Positions 51,085 to 62,211 of a stretch of DNA of 64,000 nt are shown piece after piece. The stretch's first letter is position 1. The number at the start of each line of letters is the position of its first letter. Source of the DNA: Erwinia_E haradaeae_E (GTDB lineage Bacteria > Pseudomonadota > Gammaproteobacteria > Enterobacterales > Enterobacteriaceae); the NCBI RefSeq assembly GCF_900699015.1, contig NZ_LR217737.1, positions 620,001 through 684,000 on the forward strand, read 5' to 3'. Under the pieces are notes generated by a model. That model was not told the origin of the DNA. It saw nothing but the letters and a program-made list of their open reading frames with translations, and searched no databases. Position numbers and translations under genes: made by a program.

Positions 51085-51715
51085 AACTCCTCCATAGAGA
51101 TAATGGCCTTCTTATTTATATAGACGTATATATTTATACATAAAAGCTTTTATTATTTTATAAACATATATCTATAATATGAGAGTGTTCCTCTGAATGT
51201 CTTGTATAGAGGACTATATTACTAATATAAGAAAGATTCTCAACAAACTATAATCAAGCTATAACTTGAAGAATCATTTTTACTCTGATTCGGATAAAAA
51301 CTGAATAAAGAGAAACTTTCTTTACTAAAAATTCTTACTCAAGAAAAACATATTAAGTTATGAAAACAAATATTTATGTAAAACTATTATGCAATTAAAC
51401 TACTCTATATTAATATATATACTAATTCATCTTAGAATACCATTCATGCAATTAATACTTTGCTCTAAAATTGCTCAATAAACAGTTGGTTCGCATCTGA
51501 AGATACGAAAAATTCTTCATAAAATCGGAATAAATTATTAATTTATACTTGATCGATCTTAAATAAAATACGATATATATATCGTATTTTTATACTTGTA
51601 TCTATAAATAATAATCACTCTATAATATGACTATGATATATAGAAACAATTTACTACTTTATCTTTCTTTAATTGTAAATTAATATCATATAACTCTAAC
51701 GGTTAGAGTCAATTT
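51085..51715. other. Gene-free interval between tgt and ydiK
   Basis: About 630 nt between divergent genes. In relatives queA lies directly upstream of tgt. A faint - strand trace close to tgt (R-R-P-L-S-L, compared with RNPQAI of QueA) is too weak to call. The palindrome at 51565-51590 is listed separately. Confidence 0.55.
51565..51590. repeat. Perfect 26-nt palindrome
   Basis: From 51565 to 51590 the sequence equals its own reverse complement: the half AAAATACGATATA is followed by its exact mirror. As RNA it would form a hairpin flanked by A and U runs, which fits a bidirectional terminator; as DNA it could be an operator. It lies 125 nt upstream of ydiK. Such AT-only palindromes also arise by chance in this DNA, though the CG steps make this less likely. 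Confidence 0.5.
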
Positions 51716-52783
51716 ATGAAAAAAATTAACAATAATTGTGATTGGTTTGAAAACATATTTTTACTTTTATTTATATGTCTAATGATTGGAATATGTTTAT
51801 GGATACTCCAACCTTTTCTTGTTGGATTTACCTGGGCTAGCATAGTAGTAATTGCAACTTGGCCTTTTATGATTAAAATTCAACGTTTTCTATATGGAAA
51901 AAGATCATTAGCAGTTATTACAATGACATTGTTATTAATTTTAATTTTTATAATTCCTCTTGTACTTTTAGTGAACAGCTTAATTGAAAATACTGGAATA
52001 GCAATTAATTGGCTCAATCATAGACATATACAATTTCCTCAATTATTGTTCTTGAAGAATTCGCCATTAGTGGGAAAAAAACTTTACATAATCTATCACT
52101 ATTTAATTGATGGTGGTTCAGCTATTCTAATTAATCAAATACAACCTTATATTGGTCGTACTACTAGTTTTGTCTTCACTCAAGCCGGTCATCTTGGTAA
52201 ATTTGTGATAGATCTAGGATTAATGCTTCTCTTTATTATACCACTTTACTGGCATGGGGAAAAGATTAGTCAAGGAATACGTCATTTAATTTTTCGATTA
52301 GCATATCATCGTGGTGATAAAACTGTAATGTTTTCCGTACAAGCTATTCGAGCTGTAGCCCTAGGTGTAGTAGTAACTGCATTAATACAAGGAATACTCG
52401 GTGGTATTGGGTTAAGTATATCTGGTATTCCTTTTTCCTCCATGCTCACTATTTTAATGATTCTATCGTGTTTAATCCAATTAGGACCACTAATTATTTT
52501 AGTACCAGCGGTGATTTGGCTATACTGTATAGATGATACAACAGGAGGCACAATTTTGCTAATCTGGAGCTGTTTAGTAGGCATTGTAGATAATACCTTG
52601 AGGCCTTTTTTAATTAAAAAAAGAGCAGATCTCCCAATAACTCTGATCTTTTTTGGTATAATAGGAGGCTTATTATCTTTTGGGGTAATTGGTTTATTTA
52701 TTGGACCAGTAGTTCTAGCAATCTCTTATCGATTTGTTTGCTCATGGGTGGAAGAAATTCCTTCACCTCCACCTTACAGGTAA
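51716..52783 (+). CDS. ydiK: YdiK, AI-2E-family membrane transporter
   Basis: The product belongs to the AI-2E exporter / PerM family of multi-pass inner-membrane proteins. It has 355 residues and aligns along its length with E. coli YdiK (370), lacking only the charged C-terminal tail. About eight membrane segments are visible, with family-conserved stretches QAIRAVALGVVVTA near 208-221 and GVIGLFIGPVVLA near the end. The transported substrate of YdiK is not known, and autoinducer-2 transport should not be assumed. It stands alone; neighbours on both sides are gene-free DNA. Confidence 0.9.
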   Translation: MKKINNNCDWFENIFLLLFICLMIGICLWILQPFLVGFTWASIVVIATWPFMIKIQRFLYGKRSLAVITMTLLLILIFIIPLVLLVNSLIENTGIAINWLNHRHIQFPQLLFLKNSPLVGKKLYIIYHYLIDGGSAILINQIQPYIGRTTSFVFTQAGHLGKFVIDLGLMLLFIIPLYWHGEKISQGIRHLIFRLAYHRGDKTVMFSVQAIRAVALGVVVTALIQGILGGIGLSISGIPFSSMLTILMILSCLIQLGPLIILVPAVIWLYCIDDTTGGTILLIWSCLVGIVDNTLRPFLIKKRADLPITLIFFGIIGGLLSFGVIGLFIGPVVLAISYRFVCSWVEEIPSPPPYR

Positions 52784-53878
52784 TTAGTAATGATTCTATA
52801 GATCGATAAATTAATAATAAATAAATATAATAAGTAATAATGTCTATATTAAAATTAACTAAAAAAATGAAACATGATATCAATGTGATATAATGTGGCC
52901 TATCCATTACAATAAACCAATATAATAGAATTAGTGGTTAAATTGAAAGAAATTTTAAAATTCAATCTAAAGAAATATTTCAATTAACTCAGATAATTCG
53001 CTTCCATAGAGAAAGACATAATAAAATATTATAATATAGATATAAGAGAATTTTAAAAAATTATCAATCTTATCACCATAAGATATGCGTATAGACTACG
53101 TAAAATCGATCTTATATATATAATCACTCTTAAATTTCCGATTGCCAATCCTATCATTATTTTATGATATGCTATACATTCCTGTATGTTTATGCTTCTA
53201 TGATAGATAGATTATCTTAATAATTAATAATTAATATGTATAGGTTTACTTAGTGACAGATACTTTTACATTTTAAAAAATAAACATTATACATTTTAAA
53301 GATCAACTTGCTCTTTTAAAAAAGGAAGTTGATCTAAGTGTAATAAATACGCGCACTTCGTTAATTTTAACAAATTCACATATCAATTTTCATATAATAC
53401 ATTAAGTAATCTATGATCATCTATCATATAGTTCAGTTAAAAATTACATCTCCTGCTAATTTTCATAACATAAAACTTATATAAACAAAGAATATACTTA
53501 ATATTAACTAATAGTATGGATTTTATTAATCAATAACATTGAATGCAATGCAGAAATGATAAAAATAAAAATAAGTCAATACAGCATAGAAACATCAACG
53601 ATTAATTTAGTATTATATAAAAATAATAAAAAATATATATTAATGTATATCATATAACGTCACATCAATATCTATTCCTTAATACATGAATACCTATATA
53701 GGTTCTATTGTAAAATGGATGATATCAATGATTTTGAATCTAAATCGTGATAACTCGATTAAGACTCAATAAAATAAACTATGAAAAATTATGATAATAT
53801 TAGAGACAAGAAATTTTATCGACTGATAGCAGATCCAGTCGATAAAACATATAAATCAGATGAAATAATAGCATTCAT
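52784..53878. other. Gene-free interval between ydiK and pgpB
   Basis: About 1.1 kb between convergent genes, with no open frame of interest. It contains one good hairpin (53300-53335), listed separately. Confidence 0.55.
53300..53335. repeat. Long hairpin, 10-bp outer stem
   Basis: AGATCAACTT and AAGTTGATCT are exact reverse complements and enclose CTTTTAAAAAAG, which can pair internally as well. It lies between the convergent ends of ydiK and pgpB, where terminators are expected. No long T-run follows on either strand. Confidence 0.5.
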
Positions 53879-54622
53879 TCATGATAATCTATCTCTACTA
53901 ACATCTATGGTATCAACAGTCTTTATCCTTTGAAATAACATCGTAACCAATGTAGCTAACACCCCACTAAAAATAATCGAAACAATTAGATCAATTGGCC
54001 AATGCATTCCAAAAATAAGGCGGCTACCCATAACAGCTAAAGCCCACATTGTAACTATGAATACAGTATAATAACAACGTCGCGGCCAGAGCACACCTAT
54101 CCCGATTAAAGACCACGTTGAAGCAAACATAGTATGACCAGAAGGAAAAGAAAAACTATTTGTATGAGACCAATGCTCAATCAACCATAGTGGAACTTTT
54201 TTTGGATCTAATGAAGATCTAAAAACTTTATCTTGCAATAAAAAATCTGTTTCTTTAATAGTATAAGGCATCTTTGTGGCGTAGTTTTCCAAGATCCATA
54301 ATCTATAAGGACGTAGCTCCTTCGTTTGTTCCTTAATAAAATCCTTAATACCTTCTCCAACTAGCAAAGATAAAATCAAAATAGAAATAAAAAATATAGT
54401 CGATTTACAAGAGCAACGAATGCAATAAGCAAACCAACTACATAAAATAATACTTGTCCAAACTATCCAGGGGTAGTTTATACTTTCAGTAATTCCAAAC
54501 ATCAATAAATGGCCCCATCCTGTATCAGTAGGTTTCCATTTCCATCCAGATAATATCACCAATAAAGGCATTAACAATAGTAATGACGAACCTATTGTTA
54601 TTCGTTTTAAGGTATCTAACAT
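53879..54622 (-). CDS. pgpB: PgpB, lipid phosphatase (PAP2 family)
   Basis: PgpB dephosphorylates phosphatidylglycerol phosphate and undecaprenyl pyrophosphate in the inner membrane, so it can recycle the lipid carrier for peptidoglycan and LPS. From ATG 54622 (MLDTLKRI) it has 247 residues (E. coli 254). AGGATAGG 6 nt upstream decides this start over ATG 54670. The PAP2 motifs are complete: K-x6-RP in KEQTKELRP, PSGH, and SR-x5-H in SRLIFGMHW. It is divergent to ribA, as in E. coli, although the spacer has grown to about 1.15 kb. Confidence 0.95.
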   Translation of the reverse strand: MLDTLKRITIGSSLLLLMPLLVILSGWKWKPTDTGWGHLLMFGITESINYPWIVWTSIILCSWFAYCIRCSCKSTIFFISILILSLLVGEGIKDFIKEQTKELRPYRLWILENYATKMPYTIKETDFLLQDKVFRSSLDPKKVPLWLIEHWSHTNSFSFPSGHTMFASTWSLIGIGVLWPRRCYYTVFIVTMWALAVMGSRLIFGMHWPIDLIVSIIFSGVLATLVTMLFQRIKTVDTIDVSRDRLS

Positions 54623-55776
54623 ATTTAACCTATCCTCATTAGGAACATTCAAATACCGAAAATTAATCATTAATAAGATTATTCATTATTTAGATCAGAT
54701 TGCATTATTAAAATAATTAGTATAGAATATCATATTGTTTTTACATTTTCTACGAAATATTATTTATTTTATCAATATAGCGATCTTTAAAAAATAAAGT
54801 TAAAAATTTATATTTTATAATAAAACTAGACAAGTTAAATAGTAGAAAAATTCTAATATAAAAATTTTTATTTTATATTTATCCAATTGTGTCTTTAACT
54901 ATAAATAATATAATATAACGAAGAAAATTATGCATATGGAATATAATAAGCATTATTAATAATTGATCATTATATAATTATAACAACACGAACACCTCGA
55001 CTATTAAGAGTAATATTTAATATATTAAAAGATAAATATATTCTATGACGCTAAAATAATAATAAAATTAGTCTGATAAACTAAATGTTTTCTAATTCAA
55101 CTAGAAAAATAAATTAAGAAAATTATTTAATATCCTTAAAATAAAACTAAACATTAAAATTCTATATATCATATTCATAGCATCGTAAAAGAATGAATAG
55201 AATATCAGACTAGTATATAATGGTACTGTACCGATAATGAATGAAGAACTATGTACTAAATATTAAATTCATTGCAGACAAAAAATTTTTTTCTTCACAT
55301 AGAAATATATTAAAAAATTAAAGATATACAGAGATTTACAATGTTTTCATAAAAAAGAAAACTTATCACTCTTCAATTATTAACCTTTATAAAAATAAGA
55401 CATGAATAATACGGGTGATAATATAAATCAAACTTCTTAGAATATAGTGATCGGGGTACTGATAATCTCCATAAAAATAAAAATAGTAAGCTATCTCTTA
55501 TTTATTGATAGAGCAATTTCTAAAAATTAGAAACTATTACAACTAAATAATATTTACTATTTAACTTATTTACAAGTTAAATATTATTGACCAAGATTAC
55601 TCTATCATAAGGACAATCATCCTCATTTATATGATAACTGACCATCTAATGGTATTTTCGAAGACTAAACAATATCTATATTCTGTTACAGAATTGTTTA
55701 TTAAACAAATATACACATCAAAAAATCTCATTTATTTAATAAATCCACATAATATTTATATTTTATGGGGATTAAA
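54623..55776. other. Gene-free spacer between pgpB and ribA
   Basis: About 1.15 kb between two divergent genes that are only a short distance apart in E. coli. It must hold promoters for both, but none can be singled out. I see no open frame or strong hairpin. Confidence 0.55.
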
Positions 55777-56367
55777 ATGAAACTTCAACGAGTAGCGGAA
55801 GCTAATCTACCTACTCCCTTTGGAGATTGCCGAATAGTTGGTTTTGAGGAACTGGATACAAAAAGAGATCATATCTCCTTAATATTTGGTGATATTTCTA
55901 AGGATCAGCCTGTTTTAGCCCGTATACACTCAGAATGCCTTACCGGAGATGCGTTATTTAGTTTACGTTGTGACTGTGGTTTTCAACTTGAAGAGGCGAT
56001 AGTGCAGATATCTAAACAAAATTCTGGAATCCTTCTTTACCATCGGCAAGAAGGGAGAAATATTGGTCTTATAAATAAAATACGTGCTTATGCCTTACAA
56101 GATATAGGGTATGACACAGTTGAAGCCAATCATAAATTAGGGTTCGAAGCAGATCAGCGTGACTTTACTATCTGTACAGATATGTTGAAACTTCTTGGTG
56201 TTCATCAAATTCGGTTACTAACCAACAATCCAGAAAAAGTCAAAATGCTCAAAGAGACTGGTATAGATATTATTGAGCGTGTACCTCTAATTGTTGGACG
56301 TAATCCTAATAATACAAATTATTTAAATACTAAAGCCCAAAAACTAGGACATCTCTTTTCGAAATAA
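55777..56367 (+). CDS. ribA: RibA, GTP cyclohydrolase II
   Basis: RibA opens the imidazole ring of GTP in the first step of riboflavin synthesis. From ATG 55777 it has 196 residues, exactly as in E. coli; GGGGA just upstream supports this start over ATG 55765. Zinc ligands C54, C65 and C67 (HSECLTGD, CDCG) and the catalytic RQEGRNIGL motif are intact. B vitamins are common goods supplied by symbionts to insects, so retention is consistent with provisioning of riboflavin, though the rest of the pathway is outside this window. Confidence 0.97.
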   Translation: MKLQRVAEANLPTPFGDCRIVGFEELDTKRDHISLIFGDISKDQPVLARIHSECLTGDALFSLRCDCGFQLEEAIVQISKQNSGILLYHRQEGRNIGLINKIRAYALQDIGYDTVEANHKLGFEADQRDFTICTDMLKLLGVHQIRLLTNNPEKVKMLKETGIDIIERVPLIVGRNPNNTNYLNTKAQKLGHLFSK

Positions 56368-58179
56368 ATTAACTATCTTACTTTCTTTAAAAAAGAATAT
56401 TGATCTTATTCTCGTTCTATTAAAATCTTAAAATTATTTTTATCGTAAATATCAATATACTTTAATAACGATCTATAGATAACTATATTTTATAGATTCC
56501 AATCTTTAAGAAATGTATCTCCATTTATATCGAATCTATTATACAATATTATTGTATATATTAGAATACAGGATGCCATTTACTCACTTTGGATACGTTA
56601 TGTTACAGTAACATACTTAATTAAAATTATCCTTACTTATAAATAATATCATCTTGATGATATGATAAATACTATCTCTAATAAAGTGATCAATAACCAT
56701 TATAATAATAAAAGACTACAATATAATTGTATCTTTTTATAAAAATAAAATAGTCTCCTTTTTATACAGATCAGCTACTATCTAAGCACTTAAATATTGC
56801 ATATGAAATTAATATTGATTAAATTAAATATAAAATTGATCTTATTTCTATTTTCTATAAAAATTACTTAAAATAATTTATTCATAAATGAAATGTAATT
56901 TTTTATTAAACAAGATTTATTAGAATAGTGTATTTATATTATAAAGATAATTGAGATATAAATATTGATTGATAGATCAATATGGATCTATATATCAATA
57001 AATAATAAAACTTATAATAAATATTATATGTTGTTAAAACAAAAAGATCACTTAACAAAAAATAAAATAATTCACTATCATAGTTATGGTACCGCTATGT
57101 ACAAAAAATAATATACAGATATCATAGATAAAAAATAATAATAGATACAACACATAAGATTCTATCTATTAGAGATAATTTTAATTTATCTACTAAACGA
57201 TATACTACAAACTTTAACATATATTTACTTACACTAAATACTGATTCTATATCTTTTAACAAAATCATGACTTAAAATGTTTCTATCCCACCAATAAAAA
57301 GATTTAAATAACCTTTAAATAAAAAATTGAAATAACCAATGATGAACTATGTCATATTAAACAATCACCTTACGAACATTATAAAAATGTCAACCTAACT
57401 TTGCTTATAATGAACATATAGCCAATTGCTTCTATCCAGTGAAAAACTAAGAAGACAGATCAATAGACTCAAAGCAACAGTATCTTAAGAATAATCAATC
57501 AATATATAATAACGATAATCTAGATCTATGATTAATAAATGTCTATTCTAGGAATTATAATCTATACTTTCATGATAACTATTATCATATCAATCCAACT
57601 ATCATATCAATCCAACACGACCAGTGTAGACATATCAGATATAATTATTACAATCTTTATAACCATTTACTAATTACTAACACCTAACTGATTTCATATT
57701 TTATAGATCTTTAACTTTTACTCCAAAAATCTAAACAACTGCATCACATTAAGAAAATTAAAAAACTCCGAAGCAAATATAATCAAGTTATCAAAAACAT
57801 AGAAACAGGATTAGATAACGATATCTTGAACACTTACTTGATAATAAACCCAATAAATCTTTAATACAATATGTTAACGTCAAATTACTATATATCTATA
57901 TCATCTATATGTAATAGAAAAATCATATAATAGCTTAATCACGAATATAACTATAACAATCTTTAGATTATAATGAGGAATCAGTAATTATTTTATCCCT
58001 TACTATTATTATGTAGACCAACCATATTTTCTGCTGATTAAAAGTTAACTTAACACAATAAAAAGAAGATTAGCGAAGTCTTAGAGACTGAAAGAAAAAA
58101 CAGACTATTATACAATAATTTTACAATCATAATAAAAAGCAATGATAATTCTAAATCTAGATTAGAAAAGAGATAAAAC
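56368..58179. other. 1.8-kb gene-free stretch between ribA and mrcB
   Basis: No open frame here encodes a recognisable protein. In E. coli mrcB follows hrpB, and ribA lies elsewhere, so the gap spans a rearrangement point. One tandem repeat is listed separately. An imperfect hairpin (ATTGATAGATC with GATCTATATATCAAT) lies near 56963-56994. Confidence 0.55.
57583..57616. repeat. 17-bp tandem direct repeat, two copies
   Basis: TATCATATCAATCCAAC occurs twice, head to tail and without mismatch (57583-57599 and 57600-57616). It looks like a recent slippage duplication in non-coding DNA. No function is suggested. Confidence 0.75.
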
Positions 58180-58182
58180 TTG

Positions 58183-60519
58183 ATGACAGGTACAAGAATC
58201 ATGCTCAATATGAAGAAAAAAAACAGATGGATACAATTAACAATTCATGGGTTTTTTATCATTTTAATAATTATAACTATATATGGCTGTTGGCTTGATA
58301 GAAAAATTAGAAATCGGATTGATGGAAAAGTATGGCAACTGCCAGCCACAGTTTATGGACGAATAGCAACCCTTCATCCACATGCTCTCTATTCTAAAAA
58401 AGAAATTATCACGCTTTTGGAAAACACTCAATATCGCCAAGTCACAAATATTATGTCTGCCGGCGAGTTTACTGTAAAAGATAAAAGTATTGAAATGATT
58501 CGTCGACCTTTTAACTTTCCAGACAAAAAGGAGATGAAAATACATGTTCTCCTGAACTTTAAGAATAACTATTTAAATGAAATTAAAAATTTTGAAAATG
58601 GACGAGTTTTTGGATTTTTTCGTCTAGATCCACGTTTAATTACTTTACTACAATCACCAAACGGTGAACAACGCTTATTTGTAGAACGAACAGGATTTCC
58701 AGATCTTCTAGTTAAAGCTCTAATAACCACTGAAGATCGTCACTTCTATCAACACTATGGAATACATTTTACCTCAATTGGACGCGCCTTACTAATAAAT
58801 CTTATGGCAGGACACGCAGTGCAAGGAGGGAGTACTCTTACTCAACAACTTGTTAAAAACTTATTTCTAACTAATCAACGCTCTCTATGGCGTAAGATTA
58901 ATGAAGCCTATATGGCTATTATTTTAGAAGCACGCTATAAAAAGGATCGAATCCTAGAACTATATCTAAATGAAGTATATCTAGGCCAAGCTGGAAGCGA
59001 TCAGCTGCGAGGCTTTCCAATAGCAAGTTTATATTATTTTGGTCGACCAGTAAATGAACTAAGTCTAGATCAACAAATACTTCTAGTAGGAATGGTTAAG
59101 GGTGCTTCACTATATAATCCTTGGCGTAATCCGGAACTTACATTGGAACGCCGTAACTTACTATTACGTTTATTAGAACATAGAGACATAATAGATCAAG
59201 AGGTATATGAACTATTAAGCTCACGTCCTTTAGGTGTCCACCCTAAAGGAGGAGTAATCACCCCACAACCAGCATTTATGCAAATGGTTCGCCATGAAAT
59301 ACAGGCCAATCTAGGAAATAATATTTATGATCTATCTGGAGTAAAAATCTTTACTACACTTGATCCTGTCTCTCAAAATGCAGTTGAAAAATCAGTAGAA
59401 AAAGAAATCGCGTTCCTTAGAAAAAGACAAGGTCTACAAGATCTAGAAACCGCAATGATAGTTGTAGACCGTTTTAGCGGTGAAATACGAGCTATGGTTG
59501 GAGGGAGTGATCCACAATTTGCGGGATATAATCGAGCATTACAAGCAAGAAGATCAATAGGATCGCTTGCAAAACCAGCAGTTTATTTAACTGCTTTATG
59601 CCAACCTGATCTATATGGGCTTAATACATGGATTTCTGATCAACCACTAGCTCTAAAACAAGAAAATGGCAAACTCTGGAAACCAAAAAATGACTCAGGA
59701 TATTTTAGTGATCGTGTTATGCTCATTGATGCTCTCACTCACTCACTAAACGTTCCTACAGTAACTCTTGGAATGAAACTTGGTCTTTCATCCATCATAG
59801 ACACGTGGGATCGACTTGGCGCTCCAATCAGTCAATTGAAACCAATTCCTTCTATACTTCTAGGAGCGCTAAACTTAACACCATTTGAAGTAGCGCAAAC
59901 ATTCCAGACTATTGCAAGTGGTGGAAATCGCGCACCGTTATCATCGCTACGCTCAGTAATTTCTGCAGATGGCAATATTCTTTACCAAAGCTTTCCGCAA
60001 TCAAAACAGACGATACCAAGTCAGGCATCTTATTTAACATTGTATGCAATCCAGCAAGTTGTCGAACGCGGGACAGCAATGACATTAGGTATTAAATACC
60101 CTAACGCTCAACTAGCAGGAAAAACTGGTACCACAAATAATTTAGTAGATAGCTGGTTTGTAGGTATTGATGGTAAAGCAGTTACAATTACATGGATTGG
60201 ACGTGATAACAACCAACCAACTTATCTATACGGTGAAAATGGTGCAATGCAGTTGTACCAACGTTATTTAGAATATCAAGAACCTATTCCCCTTAAATTA
60301 AATCTACCCAACCATATTAAATTAATGAATATTAATTTTTCAGGAACTTGGATATGTAATAATAATAAAACATGGCGCGTCCTCCCTATATGGACTGAAA
60401 AGGAAACCTCTCTTTGCCAGAAAAACCAAGAAGTGAAAAAAACAAAAACCATAACTAACCACAAAATGGTACATTGGTTTAAAAATATATGGAAAAAAAT
60501 GATAAATATTTCTAAATAA
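58183..60519 (+). CDS. mrcB: PBP1B, bifunctional peptidoglycan synthase
   Basis: MrcB polymerises glycan strands and crosslinks them. From ATG 58183 it has 778 residues against 844 in E. coli; a TTG three bases earlier is an alternative. The cytoplasmic N-terminus is about ten residues before the membrane helix (about 17-37), resembling the short gamma form of E. coli PBP1B. A UB2H-like region (about 45-110) would bind the activator LpoB. The GT51 domain has catalytic E184 (TEDRHFY) and GGSTLTQQL. The transpeptidase has S461-LA-K464, S521-L-N523 and K647-T-G649. Its Gln-rich C-terminal tail is replaced by a shorter basic one. With ftsI and ftsW it shows active wall synthesis. Confidence 0.96.
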   Translation: MTGTRIMLNMKKKNRWIQLTIHGFFIILIIITIYGCWLDRKIRNRIDGKVWQLPATVYGRIATLHPHALYSKKEIITLLENTQYRQVTNIMSAGEFTVKDKSIEMIRRPFNFPDKKEMKIHVLLNFKNNYLNEIKNFENGRVFGFFRLDPRLITLLQSPNGEQRLFVERTGFPDLLVKALITTEDRHFYQHYGIHFTSIGRALLINLMAGHAVQGGSTLTQQLVKNLFLTNQRSLWRKINEAYMAIILEARYKKDRILELYLNEVYLGQAGSDQLRGFPIASLYYFGRPVNELSLDQQILLVGMVKGASLYNPWRNPELTLERRNLLLRLLEHRDIIDQEVYELLSSRPLGVHPKGGVITPQPAFMQMVRHEIQANLGNNIYDLSGVKIFTTLDPVSQNAVEKSVEKEIAFLRKRQGLQDLETAMIVVDRFSGEIRAMVGGSDPQFAGYNRALQARRSIGSLAKPAVYLTALCQPDLYGLNTWISDQPLALKQENGKLWKPKNDSGYFSDRVMLIDALTHSLNVPTVTLGMKLGLSSIIDTWDRLGAPISQLKPIPSILLGALNLTPFEVAQTFQTIASGGNRAPLSSLRSVISADGNILYQSFPQSKQTIPSQASYLTLYAIQQVVERGTAMTLGIKYPNAQLAGKTGTTNNLVDSWFVGIDGKAVTITWIGRDNNQPTYLYGENGAMQLYQRYLEYQEPIPLKLNLPNHIKLMNINFSGTWICNNNKTWRVLPIWTEKETSLCQKNQEVKKTKTITNHKMVHWFKNIWKKMINISK

Positions 60520-60629
60520 AAATCTTATACAATAATAATAAATCTAATATGTTTATTATCATTCCTAGACTAATATTACAGAAGGCATTATATAGTGTTC
60601 ACTATAATTAATAATACAAACTATATTAG

Positions 60630-60667
60630 AAGTAGTTTCAACCCCATTTAAATAGCGGAGACTACTT
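60630..60667. repeat. Inverted repeat downstream of mrcB
   Basis: AAGTAGTTTC and GAGACTACTT form a 10-bp stem (one G-T wobble) around an 18-nt loop that is less AT-rich than its surroundings. It begins 110 nt after the mrcB stop and could be its terminator region, although no clean T-run follows. Confidence 0.4.
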
Positions 60668-62182
60668 ATAGTGATCTTACCATATTATTTAATTTTATAT
60701 AACCTTACTATATCTTTCAACTATTAAATATACTAAACAGTATACAGTAAAAACTCTTATGTAATATATTAAGTATCTCATCAATATACATCCTACCCAG
60801 ATAAAATATTATATTTTATTTAAAATAGTAAATAATTATCAAAAAATTTATATAAAATTAAATAGGAATATTTAATAAACTCTATGTAAATTATTGAATT
60901 TATACTAGTGAGAAAGAAATCTTCAATCGATTTTTTTATAACATAAATTAATTTTATATATTATTTATTATTTATAGTATATCGTATATACGATACCCAT
61001 TATTATGCAAATAATGTCCACTTATATTAAGAAAAACAATTTAAACTATAATTTTAATCTTTTAAATAAAATTTAATAATCTTCATATAAAAAGAAACTG
61101 CTTAGTTCTACTGTCTTATAGACATATTTTATAAATTTTAGAATAAAACTATGACAAGTTTCCTATTCTACTATCTTGTTTGAAATCACTATAACTTGAT
61201 GTATTCAAAAAATATTGCATAAAATAAAAACTAAGTAATATAACAAAAAATAATTATCTCAATTAGAATAAATAAATAATTATATAGATATAATTACTAA
61301 AACTTTTATATTTAAAATAAAGTAATATATGATTATAATCACTAATTCAGTTGTTTTAAAAAAATTAACAATATATGTATAGTAAACAACTCATATTCAA
61401 GAAAATTTTAAAAGATATATCTAACTATAGATGATAGATGGAACAATTAATTAAGTAATATAGAACATTATAACAATCATTTAATTCTACTATGAAATAT
61501 TCAAATATACGATATAGATTTCAGAGAATCAAAATATAAATACTCAATCTATTAATTGAATAATCAATTAAATAATAATACTACATGAATTGACTATATT
61601 AAAATTCATAAAATTGTTATTAATAAATTACATTACAATATAGATATTTTAGCATATTCTAATTTTTTACAAAAAAATAATTATAATTATATTAATATAA
61701 CTAAAATCTTGTTGATAATATAAAATATTATAATATAACTTAACTAAGTAATATTGATTGATAAGTATTAATTGAATAAGTAAAAACCATAAAACAAATG
61801 CATTGATATGATAACTTCTTTAGGTAAGAAAATAGTTATTTTAATAATTATTATTGCTTAAAAAATAGAAAAAAGATGCATTAATTCCAATATATAAATA
61901 AAAAGGTATTTATAAAGTAAATTAGTAATAATAACACAAGACTAGTATGACTCATAAAGATAACAACCTGACTTTATAGACTTTCTACCTATAAACATAA
62001 ATCATTAATAAAAAACTTCATAGGATATATGTAAAAACTGACTTAATTATAAAATTAAAATTCACACTCTAGATCAAAATAAATCAACTATAAATTAATA
62101 TAGATATCACAATATAAGAATTGAATCATCTTATTTAAAATACTAATCTAATTAACTAATACAATCAATTTAATAGTGCAAT

Positions 62183-62211
62183 AAGTCTATATCTCTTGAA
62201 GATATAGACTT
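62183..62211. repeat. Perfect 12-bp hairpin
   Basis: AAGTCTATATCT and AGATATAGACTT are exact reverse complements around a CTTGA loop. It lies in gene-free DNA. The stem is strong for this base composition, but no adjacent gene or T-run explains it. Confidence 0.5.

Noticed and set aside
51085..51300. queA C-terminal relic before tgt
   Set aside because: Only R-R-P-L-S-L against RNPQAI at an imperfect distance; too weak to separate from chance.
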